A DNA stretch of 64,000 bases from Chloroflexota bacterium (GTDB taxonomy: Bacteria > Chloroflexota > Limnocylindria > Limnocylindrales > CSP1-4), in assembly GCA_021786265.1 (NCBI GenBank), contig JAJYNP010000314.1:11864-75863 (forward strand), read 5' to 3'. Below, piece after piece: positions 61,860 through 64,000 of this stretch. The notes beneath the pieces were generated by a model. It saw only the letters and a list, made by a program, of their open reading frames with translations. It was not told where the DNA came from and ran no database searches. Within the stretch, counting starts at the first letter, position 1, and each line of letters opens with the position of its first letter. The position numbers were made by a program, and so were the translations under genes.

Positions 61860-62043
61860 GGAGCGTGCCGCGACCCGGAGTGCTGGCCTGCACAGGACGC
61901 GGATCGCTGTCAAGGTGCTCTTCGACTACCTCGAGGATGGTCAGTCGGTGGACGATTTCGTGAAGCACTACCCGTCGGTCTCTCGCGAGCAGGCCATCGC
62001 CGCGCTTGACGAGGTCGAGGGGCTTCTCGAGGCGACGGCGTAG
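61860..62043 (+). pseudogene. DUF433 (VapB45-like) antitoxin, frameshifted
   Basis: The intact-looking end RIAVKVLFDYLEDGQSVDDF followed by HYPSVSREQAIAALDE is the DUF433 HTH. Upstream, the expected R-D-P-E-V-x-x-G-T-P-V-F-x-G-T-R motif is broken: R-D-P-E lies in one frame and the rest in another, with bases missing near 61880-61900. No proper start codon joins the two. Confidence 0.7.
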
Positions 62044-62047
62044 GCGG

Positions 62048-62440
62048 ATGCGCGTCGTTATCGACGAGGACATCCCGAAGGAGTTGACCCCGCTCTTCGC
62101 GCGACCCGGGCTTCTCGTCGAGCATGTCGAGGATATCGGGCTGAAGGGCGCGAAGAACGGGGTCCTTCTCGCCGCGCTCTCTGGCAACTGCGACATCCTG
62201 GTCACCGGCGACACCAACGTTGGGCACCAGCAGAACCTCGGTAAGTTCGATCTCGCGATCGTGCTGATCCATCCGCGGCGGCTCGTCGTCGGGCAGATCA
62301 CGCCGCCGATCCAGGCCGCGGTGGCAGCGTTTCCAGCCGCCCGCAAACACGCGGTCACGGTGATCGGTGTGCCGAAGACGACATCGCGTGCTCCGCGCGC
62401 ATCCAGGCCGAAGCACGGGCCGTCCTCGACGGCCGGGTGA
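62048..62440 (+). CDS. DUF5615 PIN-like toxin (VapC45-like)
   Basis: 130 residues. PIN-like fold with acidic residues in VVIDEDIPKELTPLF and ILVTGDTNVGHQQNL, the VapC45/DUF5615 pattern; the C-terminus is extended. Normally paired with a DUF433 antitoxin, which here is broken just upstream, so the toxin may be orphan or inactive. Confidence 0.78.
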   Translation: MRVVIDEDIPKELTPLFARPGLLVEHVEDIGLKGAKNGVLLAALSGNCDILVTGDTNVGHQQNLGKFDLAIVLIHPRRLVVGQITPPIQAAVAAFPAARKHAVTVIGVPKTTSRAPRASRPKHGPSSTAG

Positions 62441-62499
62441 GCCTTGCGTCGCGGCCGGCGCACAGACAGGCTGCCCGCGTTGCCGGCAGGGGGCGTCTG

Positions 62500-62529
62500 C
62501 AACTTTTCCACGCCCCAGCGCCTTATAGA
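62500..62529 (+). promoter_or_regulatory. Promoter of the anti-sigma gene
   Basis: TATAGA (62524-62529) is 7 nt before ATG 62537. Upstream GCAACTT (62499-62505) resembles the AAC -35 box of ECF promoters. The equivalent in the duplicated fragment reads GCAATTT, so only this copy keeps the AAC. Confidence 0.4.
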
Positions 62530-62536
62530 GAGTGTG

Positions 62537-63271
62537 ATGACGTGTGAGACGGCCCTCCGGCTGATCGACAGCTTCGTCTCGGACGAGCTGGCGCCCGAGG
62601 ATGCCCGCGCCCTGGCCGATCACCTCCGCGGCTGCCCACCCTGCGGTGCAGAGATGGCGAGCGCCTCCCGCCTGGTCGAGCTGCTGGCCTCCCTGCCCGA
62701 CGTGGCGCCCACCCCCGACTTCGACGAGCGGGTCCTGTTCGCGGCGCTGGAGGACCGCCGGCACCGCCACGCGCACCGCAACCGGCTGGCCGACCTGTGG
62801 GCCCAGATGGTGCGGGGCGCCATGCGCACCACCGGCACCCTCGTGCTGACCATGGTCGCCGCCGCGTTCCTGATCGTGGCGTTCGTGGCCGCCGCCTCCA
62901 ACCTGGTGCCGGGGCTCGTCCAGTCGGTCGGGCTCGTTGCGCCGCCGGCGCCGACCCACCACGCGACCACGCTGCCGACGCCGTCGCCGACCGTGACCCC
63001 CGCCCCCACGCCGAAGGCCACGCCCGCCCCGGTCGTCATCGCGGCCACCCCGACGCCGGAGCCCACAGCGGCCCCGACGCCCGTGCTCACCCCATCGCCC
63101 ACGCCCACCCCATCGCCGACCCCGACGCCATCGCCGACGGAGGTCGCACCGACACCGACACCCACGCCTGCGGCCACGCCGCCGCCGACCCCGGCGCCGA
63201 CGCCTGAGCCCACCTTCGGGCGGCGCACCCCGCCGCCGACCCTGAGCCCCTCATCGACGGGGGGCCCCTGA
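62537..63271 (+). CDS. Zinc-finger anti-sigma factor
   Basis: 244 residues. N-terminal zinc anti-sigma domain: [16 protein letters not shown] with His29, Cys33, Cys36 (HxxxCxxC). One transmembrane helix (about 95-118, [20 protein letters not shown]), and an extracytoplasmic Pro/Thr/Ala tail of about 110 residues, (T-P-x)n repeats, probably wall-spanning. The likely partner is the sigma factor at 53607, separated by the TA-rich island. A pro-region cleaved by regulated proteolysis is typical for such proteins. Confidence 0.88.
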   Translation: MTCETALRLIDSFVSDELAPEDARALADHLRGCPPCGAEMASASRLVELLASLPDVAPTPDFDERVLFAALEDRRHRHAHRNRLADLWAQMVRGAMRTTGTLVLTMVAAAFLIVAFVAAASNLVPGLVQSVGLVAPPAPTHHATTLPTPSPTVTPAPTPKATPAPVVIAATPTPEPTAAPTPVLTPSPTPTPSPTPTPSPTEVAPTPTPTPAATPPPTPAPTPEPTFGRRTPPPTLSPSSTGGP

Positions 63272-63446
63272 CATCGCCGTGACGCGGGGCGCGCAGTGCG
63301 CGCCTTGTGGATCGGGCCTTCCGGAAAGGCAGGAAGCCTACCCACATCGCCAGGGGTTGTCGCAGTGAAAGGAGTGACATCAGGAACCCCGGCACCCGGG
63401 CTGCGGCCCGGCATCAGCCAATGAACTCCTAGGAGGGAACCACACC
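63272..63446. other. Leader region of the surface-protein gene
   Basis: 175 bp without a gene. It has several complementary segments (CCTTCCGGAAAGG near 63319, CACCCGGG/CCCGG near 63390) and a strong SD AGGAGG at 63431. A structured mRNA leader is plausible; no known riboswitch class was matched. Confidence 0.45.
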
Positions 63447-64000
63447 TTGGGTATCACTAAGAAGGCGATCAGCGTCGGCCTCTCGGCCACGATGCTCGCC
63501 ACGCTCCTCGCCACCGCGTTCGCGGGCTCGGCGTTCGCGGCGGCAGCAACGCTGACGGTGTCGCCTGTCAGCGCCACCGTAGGGCTCAGCGGCACCGATG
63601 TGATCGCACTCACGTCCAGCGGCGTCACCTCCGGCGACACGCTGACGGTGTCGACTTCGGCGGGAACCCTGGGCGGCTATGCTGCCGGAGCTACCCCCAG
63701 CTGGAGCTCGGCGCCGACGCTGAATGGGACGTCGACCGCCTACTCGGGAACCACGACCAGCACGTCCGGGTCTACTTCTACCGTCACGTTGACCGCGCCG
63801 GCGACGGCGGGAACGGTCACACTGACCTTCACGGACACCACGAGTGGCGGGACGGCTAGCGCCACTGTCACCGTGACCGCCAACGGCCCGTATGGGACGA
63901 AAGTCCCCTACGTTGCGTCGTCGACCTCCGTGCCGGCGGACGGCGCCAGCACCATCGTGTTCACGTTCAACAACGTGACTCCGGGCGCGAACACGATCTC
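63447..64000 (+). CDS. Secreted Ig-like repeat protein (partial, 3' end outside window)
   Basis: TTG start 11 nt after AGGAGGG; open to the window end (184 codons). Signal peptide GITKKAISVGLSATMLATLL...FAGSAFA with cleavage before AAATLTV. The mature part is Ser/Thr/Gly-rich with repeated beta-strand patterns (LTVSPVSATVGLSGTDVI, STVTLTAPATAGTVTLTF), like the 788-residue protein at 47629. Probably a large surface adhesin or S-layer-like protein; the anti-sigma gene lies just upstream. Confidence 0.82.
   Translation, partial: MGITKKAISVGLSATMLATLLATAFAGSAFAAAATLTVSPVSATVGLSGTDVIALTSSGVTSGDTLTVSTSAGTLGGYAAGATPSWSSAPTLNGTSTAYSGTTTSTSGSTSTVTLTAPATAGTVTLTFTDTTSGGTASATVTVTANGPYGTKVPYVASSTSVPADGASTIVFTFNNVTPGANTI

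Noticed and set aside
53607..62440. Insertion sequence or integrative element carrying its own transposase/integrase
   Set aside because: No transposase, integrase, terminal inverted repeats or tRNA attachment site was found in the island; only the anti-sigma duplication marks a boundary.
63272..63446. c-di-AMP (ydaO) or second c-di-GMP riboswitch
   Set aside because: The conserved blocks of both classes (for example GACGCAAAGCC) are absent.

Overview
The window is a contiguous, very GC-rich bacterial chromosome segment carrying about 60 supported genes. Gene density is high, with many GTGA/ATGA/TGATG stop-start overlaps. No rRNA, tRNA, CRISPR array or recognisable transposase was seen. Gene content is mostly core metabolism: a fused acetyl-CoA carboxylase beta-alpha subunit, a DUF5317 membrane protein, many leaderless-looking promoters and proteins with Ala/Pro/Thr-rich linkers. 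This fits a free-living, uncultured-type member of the Chloroflexota (Limnocylindria/Ellin6529-like). That assignment is inference; an actinobacterium is the main alternative.

Layout. (1) 1-11.8 kb: end of plsY, ptsI, apt, then a methionine-cycle stretch (divergent MtnA-like protein, GNAT, ahcY, metK) and a sugar-phosphate operon (manC, phosphomannomutase, bifunctional PGI/PMI), followed by a small SWIM-type zinc protein. (2) 11.8-13.5 kb, minus strand: a secreted putative clan-CD cysteine-peptidase-like protein with a lipoprotein. (3) 13.8-22.2 kb: a TetR regulator with a palindromic operator, followed by a complete fatty-acid beta-oxidation operon (fused HADH/ECH, thiolase, acyl-CoA dehydrogenase, acyl-CoA ligase). 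(4) 22-26 kb: a lipoprotein, AI-2E-type permease, trpS and DUF5317. (5) 26.5-26.95 kb: a clear c-di-GMP-I riboswitch upstream of two unannotated micropeptide ORFs and a strong hairpin. (6) 27.4-35.2 kb: aspartate-family amino acids (hom-thrC-thrB, lysC) around a two-component system. (7) 35.3-50.9 kb: biotin and fatty-acid synthesis (birA, ECF sigma plus membrane partner, accDA fusion, BCCP-like protein without the biotin lysine, accC, fabZ, phosphoesterase, fabF, genuine accB, fabH, two fabG paralogues flanking an Ig-like secreted protein).

(8) 50.9-64 kb is the accessory part: a MazEF-like pair, an alpha/beta hydrolase, then an ECF sigma factor (53.6-54.4 kb) whose likely zinc-finger anti-sigma lies 8.1 kb further on (62.5 kb). 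The gap is filled by small mobile-looking modules: a nucleotidyltransferase-like pair, a decayed archaeal-type ATPase, two paralogous AAA/DUF4143 ATPases, an HTH-plus-partner pair, Phd/YafQ, AbrB/RelE and a DUF433/DUF5615 pair with a broken antitoxin. A copy of about 115 bp of the anti-sigma promoter and first codons sits inside this island. The window ends in a second Ig-like secreted protein.

A recurring regulatory theme is a -10 hexamer (TANNNT-like) 5-9 nt before the start codon with no Shine-Dalgarno, implying leaderless mRNAs for many operon-leading genes. Operon-internal genes and secreted-protein genes instead use stop-start coupling or strong SD sequences.
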